A DNA stretch of 55,492 nt, from assembly GCA_046297495.1 (NCBI GenBank), contig JBKBIP010000034.1:1-55492 (forward strand), written 5' to 3'. The notes below the pieces were generated by a model. The model worked only from the letters and a program-made list of their open reading frames with translations. It was not told where the DNA came from and made no database searches. The position numbers and the translations under genes were made by a program. Within the stretch, counting starts at the first letter, position 1. The number at the start of each line of letters is the position of its first letter. Source of the DNA: JBKBIP01 sp046297495. Its GTDB lineage: Bacteria; Planctomycetota; Planctomycetia; Gemmatales; Gemmataceae. Shown piece by piece: positions 25,211-32,745 of the stretch.

Positions 25211-26809
25211 ATGTATGTGCGCTATGCCGTGGCCCTGTTGGCCTTTGGCGGCTTGGCATCGCTGGCGGTGGCTGATTACGTTATCTTGCAAGCGAACATT
25301 CCCGATAAACCGACCCATGTGGGCATTGTGTTGCCGTTAACCAAGAGACCAATCACGCTGAAAACCGGCCACATCCAAATGGAGCATCGCTGGGGAAAAA
25401 CGCATTTGTATGGCGACGACAAAGTGATCATGGTCGCCCGGGGGGAACATTTACTGCCGATTCCCAGTATCGAAAAAGAGTGGGAGGCCAAGCAAAAAGA
25501 GCTGATGGGAGACTCCACGCCGGAGAAACGCTTTGAAGTCGCCGAGTGGGCGTTGAATCGCGGCCAGCTCGACAAGTTCATCGACATGATGGCTGAGTTG
25601 GTCAAGACACCGTCGAACCGCCCGGACATCCAGGCCGCCATCCAAGCCTATCAGCAAATCCATCCGCGACTGCAAAACCCCCTGCCCCGAGATGAAGCAA
25701 TCGTGCAATTTTGGATGAAGCAGGGCTGCGAGCCGAGCGATCTACGCTTTCACTACACAATCCTGTTTGATGGACCATCCAAGGACAACAGCACCTTGTA
25801 TCGCTACGCGGGGCATTTCGAGCATATTTTCCAGAGCTACTATTACTGGTTCGCGTTCCAAGGCCAGGTGCTGCCGTTACCGGCGCGGCGGCTGCCGGTG
25901 CTGATCGTCGAGCGCCCGGAGGATTTCGAGCGGCACCGCAAGGTATTATTCAATCGACCATTGCAAAGCGATGGTTTCTTCGCGCGGCGCGACAACGTGG
26001 TGGTGGTTTCCCTAACGCGGCTCGATGAACCGTTCGAGGCCTTGGTGCAATACAATAATCAAGAACTGTGGAAGCAAGGCTGGAACATGCAATTGCTCCT
26101 GGCCGGCAAAGGGGATGGGTTTCCCGCCATGATGGTGCCCGCGCTGGTGCCGGATTTTCTCTCCCGGTTGCACCGTGCCCAAATGTTGGCCCTGATGCAA
26201 CGAGCCTTGCAGGATGAGGGAGAACGAGCTACTGTCACCCGTGAGGCGGTGGGCCAACTGGTGGCGGCTAGTGGTCTGCTGCCGCGCAACGTGATGGCGC
26301 CGGCGTGGATCCAGCACGGCATGGCCAACGTGTTCGAGACCCCCAAGGGGGCCTTGTGGACGGGCGTGGGGCATACCAGCTGGGTGTATCGCCTTGGTTA
26401 CAACGAGTGTGTCATGCAAGGACTACTCAGCGACCCCGCCCAAGCGCTGGAACGGGTCGTCACCGATTATTACTTCCAAGCCGGACAATCCGAGCCGGAG
26501 GCGGCCACTACCGGCCAAAGCCTGGCGTGGGCGTTGACCTATTTTCTGGCCCAGCGCAAAATCGATGGCCTGTTACGCTATTTCCAGGAATTGTCGCAAT
26601 TGCCGCGCGATTTGGAGTTCGACGATTCAGTGCTGCTCGGTTGTTTTCTGCGTGCGTTCGATTTGTATGATGCTCAGCAAGCCGACGGCATCGACCGCCA
26701 AAAATTGAGACAATTGGCTCAAGAGTGGCATCAATATATCAACTCCACCCCCCCGCCCATTCCCGTGGAACGGTTGTCCTTCATCCATCAGTGCATGAAG
26801 GGGAAATAG
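25211..26809 (+). CDS. Exported DUF1570-like protein with lost HExxH motif
   Basis: 532 residues from the ATG at 25211 (GCGGAGGA 7 nt upstream). The signal peptide is MYVRYAVALLAFGGLASLAVA. Residues about 20-110 form a beta-rich N-terminal region, then a helical one. From about 215 the layout resembles planctomycete DUF1570 (peptidase MA-like) proteins: LYRYAGHFEHIFQ, then RRLPVLIVERPEDFERHR, then the segment where the HExxHQL zinc site is normally found, followed by PAWIQHGMANVFE (usually PxWLxEGLAxYFE). Here the site reads REAVGQL (R344-L350): both metal-binding His are replaced, only Glu is kept. So it is probably a catalytically dead relative. The family assignment is from pattern memory and moderately sure. 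Confidence 0.65.
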   Translation: MYVRYAVALLAFGGLASLAVADYVILQANIPDKPTHVGIVLPLTKRPITLKTGHIQMEHRWGKTHLYGDDKVIMVARGEHLLPIPSIEKEWEAKQKELMGDSTPEKRFEVAEWALNRGQLDKFIDMMAELVKTPSNRPDIQAAIQAYQQIHPRLQNPLPRDEAIVQFWMKQGCEPSDLRFHYTILFDGPSKDNSTLYRYAGHFEHIFQSYYYWFAFQGQVLPLPARRLPVLIVERPEDFERHRKVLFNRPLQSDGFFARRDNVVVVSLTRLDEPFEALVQYNNQELWKQGWNMQLLLAGKGDGFPAMMVPALVPDFLSRLHRAQMLALMQRALQDEGERATVTREAVGQLVAASGLLPRNVMAPAWIQHGMANVFETPKGALWTGVGHTSWVYRLGYNECVMQGLLSDPAQALERVVTDYYFQAGQSEPEAATTGQSLAWALTYFLAQRKIDGLLRYFQELSQLPRDLEFDDSVLLGCFLRAFDLYDAQQADGIDRQKLRQLAQEWHQYINSTPPPIPVERLSFIHQCMKGK

Positions 26810-26855
26810 CATTTCTCAGGCCGCCCTTTCGATTCCCGCAGCAGAGTCCCCCTGA

Positions 26856-26911
26856 GGTTGGCGCTCGGAAACAAGCGCCAACCCGGCTGGCGTGGCGCCG
26901 CGCCAGCCGGG
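26856..26911. terminator. Two tandem hairpins between convergent genes
   Basis: Hairpin 1: GGTTGGCGCT (26856-26865) with AGCGCCAACC (26874-26883), loop 8. Hairpin 2: CCCGGCTGGCG (26882-26892) with CGCCAGCCGGG (26901-26911), loop 8. Both stems are perfect, and the two share bases 26882-26883. They lie between the convergent ends of the DUF1570-like gene and the pterin dehydratase gene, so a bidirectional terminator role fits, although no T-run follows. They could equally be a dispersed palindromic repeat. Confidence 0.55.
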
Positions 26912-26939
26912 CGCTAACCGCTCCGGTCCGACATAGCCA

Positions 26940-27305
26940 CTATTCCTTGCTATGCACGAATTTGTTGGGGGTGCCTTCCAGGGGACCACCGGGGGGCGGA
27001 CGCCAGAGGACGACTGCTTCGATTTTCTGGGCCAAGGCGAAGTCCTTGTCGGTGATTCCGCCCGCGGAGTGTGTCTTGAGCTTGACCCAGAGCTTGCCCC
27101 AAGTGATGGACAGATCGGCGTGATGCCAGGCGGCCTCGCACAAGAAGCCGATGGCGTTGGTCAACAGGAGCGTGGTCGGCCAGCCGTCGGTGTTGTATTT
27201 GCGCCGCAGCCACCCATCTTCGAGATACCAACCTTTCAAGCCGCGTTGTGCAATTTGCAGCGCTACTTCCGCGTCGGTGTACACTCTTTCTTTGGGGTTT
27301 GCCAT
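26940..27305 (-). CDS. Pterin-4a-carbinolamine dehydratase-like protein
   Basis: 121 residues, the usual size for this family plus a short C-terminal tail. AAGGAGG lies about 6 nt before the ATG. The family's active-site region is recognisable: FLCEAAWHHADLSITWGKL followed by VKLKTHSAGGITDKDFALA (standard form E-x-x-NHHP-x-W ... L-x-THD-x-GG-x-T). The two neighbouring His and the later THS-type His are present; Pro after HH is replaced by Ala. The enzyme dehydrates 4a-hydroxy-tetrahydropterin formed by aromatic amino-acid hydroxylases, or acts in molybdopterin metabolism in bacteria lacking them. No hydroxylase gene is nearby. Confidence 0.85.
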   Translation of the reverse strand: MANPKERVYTDAEVALQIAQRGLKGWYLEDGWLRRKYNTDGWPTTLLLTNAIGFLCEAAWHHADLSITWGKLWVKLKTHSAGGITDKDFALAQKIEAVVLWRPPPGGPLEGTPNKFVHSKE

Positions 27306-27549
27306 GTCGCGCCTCCTTCATGGGTCGAGAGGAGAGTTTCGTGAGTGCGAGAAAGGGTTTGGGGATATTGTATGCGCTGGCGGCTCATCGTTTAGCAAGC
27401 GCGCCAGCGGTGCGTCCGTCAATCCGAATTGCTACAATAACCAGCGGGATAGCGAATGCGCGGTCTTGGCACGTCACTTGCGTTATCTTTCTATCGTGGC
27501 AGAATCAAGGGATACCTGTTCTCAGTTTTTGGTGTAAGGAGGGACGGAC

Positions 27550-28209
27550 ATGTTTCGAGATCGTGAAGACGCCGCCCTCCAATTGGCGGAGCGGCTGCGG
27601 GGGCGGCCGTTGCGCGAGCCGCTGGTGTTGGCCATCCCGCGCGGCGGCGTGGTGATTGGCGCCATCCTGGCTCGTGCCTTGGAGGCCGACCTGGATGTCA
27701 TCTTGGCTCGGAAGCTGCGCGCGCCGGGACAGCCGGAATTGGCCATCGGCGCCATTTCCGAAACCGGCGATTTGTTTCTCAACATCGACGTGGCTGACGC
27801 TTCCGAGGAGTTAGACGACTACCTCGACAAGGAACGCCGTTTTCAACTGGCGGAGATTGCCCGACGGCGGCAGCTGTTTCGCGGCGTGCGGCCGGCAGCC
27901 CCCATCGCGGGACGCTCGGTCATCCTCACCGACGATGGCATCGCCACCGGCTCGACCATGATCGCCGCTTTGAAAGTCGTCAAAGCGCAAGGAGCGGGCG
28001 AAATCATCGTGGCGGTGCCGGTCGCCTCGCCGGATCGGCTGCGCGAAGTGCGCCGCTGGTGCGACGATGTGGTATGTCTGCTGGTTCCAGAGTGGTTCTG
28101 GGCCATCGGTCAATTCTACGAGGATTTTTCCCAAGTGGAGGACGCCGAGGTCGTCGAGCTATTGCGCCGCTTCGCCCCCGCGGAAGCGAGTAACCAGAAT
28201 CCCGTTTAA
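27550..28209 (+). CDS. Phosphoribosyltransferase-domain protein
   Basis: 219 residues of type I phosphoribosyltransferase fold. The PRPP-binding loop is VILTDDGIATGSTM (about residues 122-135), with the two acidic residues and T-G-x-T of the family. The upstream AIPRGGVVIGAILARAL segment is the region contacting pyrophosphate. AAGGAGGG lies about 6 nt before the ATG. Proteins of this type (often annotated only as phosphoribosyltransferase) are frequently encoded beside, or fused to, dienelactone-hydrolase-like proteins, exactly as here (next gene 47 nt downstream). The base substrate is not known for that group. Confidence 0.85.
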   Translation: MFRDREDAALQLAERLRGRPLREPLVLAIPRGGVVIGAILARALEADLDVILARKLRAPGQPELAIGAISETGDLFLNIDVADASEELDDYLDKERRFQLAEIARRRQLFRGVRPAAPIAGRSVILTDDGIATGSTMIAALKVVKAQGAGEIIVAVPVASPDRLREVRRWCDDVVCLLVPEWFWAIGQFYEDFSQVEDAEVVELLRRFAPAEASNQNPV

Positions 28210-28256
28210 ACGTGTGTGCCGAAACCGCACACCACCTCATATCGGAGGGGCACATC

Positions 28257-28916
28257 ATGGTACGAGCCATTCATTCGCCGACGGAAACGTATGTGCGCAT
28301 CCCCGCCGGCTGGCATCATCTGGAAGGCATCCTGGGAATGCCGGAAAACCCCAGGGGCGTGATCGTTTTCGCCCACGGCAGCGGCAGCGGTCGGTTCAGT
28401 CCGCGCAATCAGTTTGTCGCGGCGGAGTTGCGCCAAGGGGGCTTGGCGACGTTGCTGATTGATCTATTGGAAGAAGGGGAAGAAGAGGATCGCCGCAAGG
28501 TTTTCGACATCGAGCTGCTGGCGGATCGTCTGCGTCATGCCGCCGAGTGGCTGAGTCAACAGCATGACACGGCGGCGCTGCCGATCGGTTATTTCGGGGC
28601 CAGCACCGGGGCCGCAGCCGCTTTGGTGGCGGCGGCACGTCATCCTGGCACGGTCCAAGCCATTGTGTCGCGCGGCGGTCGGCCTGACTTGGCCGATGAT
28701 GACCTGCTCGATGTCATAACGCCGACACTGCTCATTGTCGGCGGCTGCGATGACATGGTCATCGATTTGAACCAACAAGCGCTCCAGCGGTTGCGTTGTC
28801 CCAAGCAATTGGTCGTCATTCCTGGCGCGACCCATCTGTTCCCCGAACCGGGAGCGCTAGAAGAAGTGGCCCGTCTGGCCCGCGACTGGTTCCATCGGTA
28901 CTTGAGCGAGGAATAG
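28257..28916 (+). CDS. Dienelactone-hydrolase-like alpha/beta hydrolase
   Basis: 219 residues from the ATG at 28257 (GGAGG 8 nt upstream); an earlier in-frame start at 28212 lacks one. It has a full alpha/beta-hydrolase triad: oxyanion strand VIVFAHGSGSG, nucleophile elbow GASTGAAAA (Ser116), acid in GGCDDMV and His in GATHLFPEPG. It is cytoplasmic, with no signal peptide. It is paired with the phosphoribosyltransferase gene upstream, an association seen in many bacteria. The physiological substrate is unknown; the pair may act on a ribosylated or lactone-type metabolite, which is speculation. Confidence 0.85.
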   Translation: MVRAIHSPTETYVRIPAGWHHLEGILGMPENPRGVIVFAHGSGSGRFSPRNQFVAAELRQGGLATLLIDLLEEGEEEDRRKVFDIELLADRLRHAAEWLSQQHDTAALPIGYFGASTGAAAALVAAARHPGTVQAIVSRGGRPDLADDDLLDVITPTLLIVGGCDDMVIDLNQQALQRLRCPKQLVVIPGATHLFPEPGALEEVARLARDWFHRYLSEE

Positions 28917-28951
28917 GGGGGACGGGGAAATCGGGAGAGGGACGCAGTGGT

Positions 28952-30283
28952 TCAAGCTCGGGGCGGGCCGACGGCCGCGTCCAGCTCCTTGATTTCTTTC
29001 TTTTCGTGGAAAAACAGCAAGAATCCCACCGCTCCCACTAGTGTCACCATCACTGGCACCAGGAAGACCATGTGCCAGTTGGTCACGGCGGTCGTGCTGG
29101 TTTCGATGGTGAAATAATCCTTCACCGGGCCGGCGATCTGGCTGGAGATGAGCTTGCCAACTCCCAAGGTGGCCAAGAGCAACAAGCCCTGGGCGCTGGC
29201 GCGGATGTCCTTGCTGGCCACGCGGTCGGTGTACATCATGCCGCCGACCATGAAGAAACCGTAGGCGAGGCCGTGCAATCCTTGACTGGCCACGACCAGC
29301 CAGCGCGGTTCCCCCCAAGCGAAGATGCCATAACGAATGGTCCAGGCCAGTATGCCGACCGCGATGGTCGTCTTGATGCCATAACGGGCGACGAACCACG
29401 GCAGGGCCAGCAGCGTGAACACCTCGACAATCTGGCCGATGGTCATGAGCTGAGCGGCGGTCCCCTCGGCGAAGCCCAGGCTGGCGAAGAATTTCGAGGC
29501 GAAGATGAAATAAAACTGCAACTCCGTGGCCACGATGACGGAGACGATCAACAACACGGCGAACGATTTTTCCCTCAACAGCTCCAGCGCCGCCAAGAAG
29601 GCATAGGGATTCTTCGCTGCCGTGGCTGGCGGCGTGTGCGGCAAGGTGAGACAGTACATCCCAAACACCAACGACAACACACCGGCCCAGTTGAGACATT
29701 GCCCCACCTTCATGGGATTGGTCATCAGGGCTGACATGTCCACTGACTGTCCTAGCAGCTGCCGAAGCGTGGCCCAATCCTTCAGCCATTCACCGAACAC
29801 CAAGCTGACGACGATGAAGCCAACGGTCCCCCACAGCCGGATGACTCCGAACTGTCTCTGACCATCCGGCAAATGGTGAAACGCCAACGAGACGGTCAAA
29901 CTCATGGTCGGGGCGCACAGTAATTGATACAGGGCCATCCAGCCGAAGAATTCCCAAAAATGCCCCGGCGCGACGTGGGCCATCAGGAACATCAAACCAG
30001 CGCCGAGCAGATTGACCACGGCTAGAAAGCGCTGCGTGGCGAACCAGCGATCCACGAGCTGGCCAGCGATCAGCGGGGCGATGATGGTGGCGGCGGCCCA
30101 GGTGGCATACACTTGGGCCGTCTGCGTGCCGCTGAACCCCATGCCCTGTGGTTGATTCAGGTACAACCCGCCCAGCACCGGCGTCCATGCCCCCCAGACG
30201 GCGAATTGTAAGAACATCATCGCCGATAACCGAGCATTCAGTGACCAGTGCAAACGGGTTGGCGGGGCGGCTTCATGGATCAT
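28952..30283 (-). CDS. MFS transporter of the nucleoside:H+ symporter type
   Basis: 443 residues from the ATG at 30283. An earlier in-frame ATG at 30382 would add a polar, unconserved extension and has no ribosome site. Twelve transmembrane helices are predicted from the hydrophobic pattern. The opening ARLSAMMFLQFAVWGAWTP and the PQGMGFSGTQTAQVYATWAA segment are typical of the NupG/XapB nucleoside permease family and of its planctomycete relatives. It probably imports nucleosides or similar small molecules by proton symport. Convergent with the hydrolase gene (35-nt gap). A GCGGAA before the start is a weak ribosome site. Confidence 0.8.
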   Translation of the reverse strand: MIHEAAPPTRLHWSLNARLSAMMFLQFAVWGAWTPVLGGLYLNQPQGMGFSGTQTAQVYATWAAATIIAPLIAGQLVDRWFATQRFLAVVNLLGAGLMFLMAHVAPGHFWEFFGWMALYQLLCAPTMSLTVSLAFHHLPDGQRQFGVIRLWGTVGFIVVSLVFGEWLKDWATLRQLLGQSVDMSALMTNPMKVGQCLNWAGVLSLVFGMYCLTLPHTPPATAAKNPYAFLAALELLREKSFAVLLIVSVIVATELQFYFIFASKFFASLGFAEGTAAQLMTIGQIVEVFTLLALPWFVARYGIKTTIAVGILAWTIRYGIFAWGEPRWLVVASQGLHGLAYGFFMVGGMMYTDRVASKDIRASAQGLLLLATLGVGKLISSQIAGPVKDYFTIETSTTAVTNWHMVFLVPVMVTLVGAVGFLLFFHEKKEIKELDAAVGPPRA

Positions 30284-30929
30284 GGTGGATTTCCGCGGGA
30301 GTTTGAGATCGTGTCGGCGTTGGTCGATCTTGGTTGTACCGGCTGGCGCGGCAAGTGCAAGGGTTTCTCGGTTCGATGGCAAAATCCCACTTGGTACTGC
30401 ACTCCCGTTTGTTCCAATGAACAGTAAGCAGCCAATCCATCTCCATACTTATTTGATGTCCTATTCCCATGATTATCTTACATGGTACTTGGAGCGGAAA
30501 GCGGTTTTGGATCTGGGGCGAAACCGCCGTTTCCCCGGCAGGTAAGCCCGCCGCGCGCCGCGCCGGTTCGACCGCTCGCCGGGAAAGCCCCCACCTTCGA
30601 CAATATGTACGATCAATGGCTGCACGCCCTGCGCTCGGCGGACAGTGAGTGACGCGGCAGCGGCAAAGAATTGGCCCAACTGGTGGAGCAAGTGCGGATC
30701 TGGCCGTGCCGCCTCGGCAATTTCCCCGTCTGGCGCGGCAACGAACCCTTTTTGGATGCTCTGGAGCCGATCTACCACCAAGCGGGCGAACGAGGTCTGA
30801 AGGTTTTTTCTCGGAGAGGAACGGAAAGAATGAGCCGCGATGGAAAGGAGGGGAAGCCATCAGACCCTTGGCACGTCGCCCCAACCAAGAGCCTAACCGC
30901 TTCTCCTCCCGGTAATCGGAAGTGGGTTA
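30284..30929. other. 646-bp gap with a possible coding remnant
   Basis: This is the region between the MFS gene start and the Tyr-rich gene end, both on the minus strand. The part around 30545-30810 looks codon-like and is listed as a possible pseudogene. The remainder, including the AT-richer 30400-30500, holds nothing recognisable. Confidence 0.5.
30542..30812 (+). pseudogene. Possible gene remnant with an in-frame stop
   Basis: One plus-strand frame reads on through a single TGA (30650-30652). Before it lies APTFDNMYDQWLHALRSADSE; after it the frame continues with ELAQLVEQVRIWPCRLGNF, PVWRGNEPFLDALEPIYHQ and AGERGLKVF. Amino-acid composition on both sides looks protein-like and third positions are GC-rich, as in genuine genes here. 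There is no ribosome site and no complete domain. I do not recognise the family. It may be a decayed gene or chance. Confidence 0.25.
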
Positions 30930-31388
30930 TTATTTCGGCGGCAGGTCCTTGGGTTCCTTGGGAAGATCAGGCGGTGGAGCATCCATTGCCACGGCGTCTT
31001 CGGAGTCGGGAATACTCGGCATCTTACCAGGCTTGGGGAACGCGGATTCGGGAATGTCCTTGACATTCGCTTTGCGATCCTTCGCTTCCAACATCGAGTA
31101 ACCTTTGGCTTTTAGATCGTAGCGGCCCCAGTATTGATTACTGACAGGGTTATAGTAATATACGTAATTCGGCGTCGTGGGATAGTACACGCAGTAATGG
31201 TACTTGTAATCGGGATAAGTCGCATAGGGTTTGTAGTAGTAGGTACGATAATAGTAGGAACGAGACGGATAATACGACCAGCCGGAATAATACTGGCGAT
31301 AAGCTGCCGCATTCCCTTCGGAATGGGACGGCACCAGCCCGAGCAGGGCGAGTCCCATCAGGAATGCCACATACTTCATGCGATACAT
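30930..31388 (-). CDS. Small exported Tyr-rich protein
   Basis: 152 residues. GGAGG lies 6 nt before the ATG at 31388. The signal peptide is about residues 1-27 (KYVAFLMGLALLGLVPSHSEG). The mature N-terminal half is extraordinarily rich in tyrosine (for example YYSGWSYYPSRSYYYRTYYY and YVYYYNPVSNQYWGRYDLK). The C-terminal half is Pro/Lys/Asp-rich and ends DLPKEPKDLPPK. Tyr-rich small exported proteins recur in planctomycetes; function unknown. Cross-linking or surface-coat roles are conceivable but only inferred. Confidence 0.75.
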   Translation of the reverse strand: MYRMKYVAFLMGLALLGLVPSHSEGNAAAYRQYYSGWSYYPSRSYYYRTYYYKPYATYPDYKYHYCVYYPTTPNYVYYYNPVSNQYWGRYDLKAKGYSMLEAKDRKANVKDIPESAFPKPGKMPSIPDSEDAVAMDAPPPDLPKEPKDLPPK

Positions 31389-32745
31389 GGTGGACCTCCG
31401 TAAGTGAGATAAAACGTACTCGAACTGAATTAGCGACTACATGGCCGCTTCATGAAGGGAAACGAAGAACATCGGCCATTCTTCCCTGCAACCGCGTATT
31501 TTTTCCGCTCCACAGCCGCTCCACTATCCACGCTTTCAACTACTCTATCCCAACCGCTCGCGATTTGTAAACCCTTTGCTTGAAATCGACATCGATATGT
31601 CAATTCAGACGCGCCCCGAGTGGGGACAGGAGACGGTCCCTTATCGCGTCAGCGCCGGACAATCGGCTTGTCTTCGGTATTCTTTGATGCTTCTCCTCAT
31701 CAAATGACTTTCCCAGTTTCACCAATTTGATGCGTCTGCGGAAATTTTTTTTCCGCCACGATGTAAAAACGGACTGACGGTCGAAAAGGGCGTCGATTTC
31801 GTAAGATTCGATTTGATAAAAACTTGAGGGAAGGAAGCGGCTTAGAAAGTGACACCCGTTATGGAGCGTGAAGAGCCATTTTGCTCTTGACTGCCAATAT
31901 GGCATTGCCGGTGATTGTTGCAGGGAAAGGGCTTCCGCTTATTGGCAGCTGGTCGGATAGAGGAAGATTTTTTCGCGGTTGACAGAACTCTTAAACTGAG
32001 TAAATTCTCCCCCATGACTTGCATTTTCATTCTCAAGGCTGGTGGACTGAGGCATGACGTGCGAGAAAGTTTTTGGGGCACTCAGTTTGTCCCAACATGG
32101 GTACATCCTCAATCTTCGCAATACCGGCTTGTAATCCGTTGATAGGGGCCAAGCTCCCCGTTTCGTTCTTTGTTGTGGATGAGTGGTTCACGCCTTTTTC
32201 TTGATTCAGCGGCGGTCTGAAAAGAGAAAAAGTTCAAGGGATCAGAATCCAGCTCGCGAGCAGCGTCCGCCCCGGGTCAAGGATGACCCAACGACAGGCG
32301 ACCATGATGGCGAGGGTCGAGAAACCGTTCTGAACTTGCCGCTTCGGTTTCTTCAGTGACCCTGCTCGGAGCTGGCATTCTGTTGCGATCGTGCCCCAGT
32401 TTCTGAGTCGCGGATCGCGGGGCCTCCAAGGGAATGGAAGCCATGGCACGGGTCGGCTGCACAAGGATTGTCGCAGACCGACCTTCTTATCGATCTTGGT
32501 TCGCTCGCTAAACAATCCATCTCGTGGTTGTTCAATTCATCTCCTATAATCAAAACACGCGCCGGCGATAAAAGGTTCGTTTTTTCGCCGCAAGTCCATA
32601 AAACATTCCCACAATTACGGCTCATTCTTCCTGCCCAGAGGAAACGGTTATTGCAAGTTCTGCTAGCATAATGCGGCCTCCTACCTTATATGTTTGCCGG
32701 AGCGCCTGTTGTGGTGGATAGTTTCCATGGTATCTGGATCATGTC
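31389..32745. other. 1.36-kb lower-GC region without a supportable gene
   Basis: This is the longest gene-free stretch of the window and visibly richer in A and T than its neighbours. Several short open frames on both strands (for example minus 31600-31905 and 32234-32515, plus 31915-32142) have no ribosome sites, atypical composition and no family resemblance. A multibranch-foldable segment lies at 31608-31650. The promoter and leader of metH should lie at its right end, but no strong ribosome site precedes the metH ATG. No transposase remnant, tRNA or recognisable riboswitch was seen. Confidence 0.55.
31608..31650 (+). other. Foldable multibranch segment
   Basis: GACGCG (31608-31613) pairs with CGCGTC (31645-31650). 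Between them CCCC-GAGT-GGGG (31614-31625) and GGAC/GTCC (about 31624-31639) form two smaller stems, sharing one base. It is a compact three-way-junction-like shape in an otherwise unstructured, gene-free region. It could be part of a small RNA, or chance. Confidence 0.25.

Noticed and set aside
30365..30385. GGTTCGATG sequence resembling a tRNA T-loop
   Set aside because: No acceptor, D- or anticodon-arm pairing can be drawn around it.
31618..31640. GGGGACAGGAGACGGTCCC resembles the B12-box core (CAGGAGAC) of cobalamin riboswitches, upstream of metH
   Set aside because: It lies 1.1 kb before metH and the rest of the riboswitch core (GCCACTG element and upstream stems) is not present 5' of it.
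31600..32515. Several 60-100-codon frames in the gene-free island (minus 31600-31905, minus 32234-32515, plus 31915-32142)
   Set aside because: No ribosome sites, no domain resemblance, and frames overlap each other on opposite strands.
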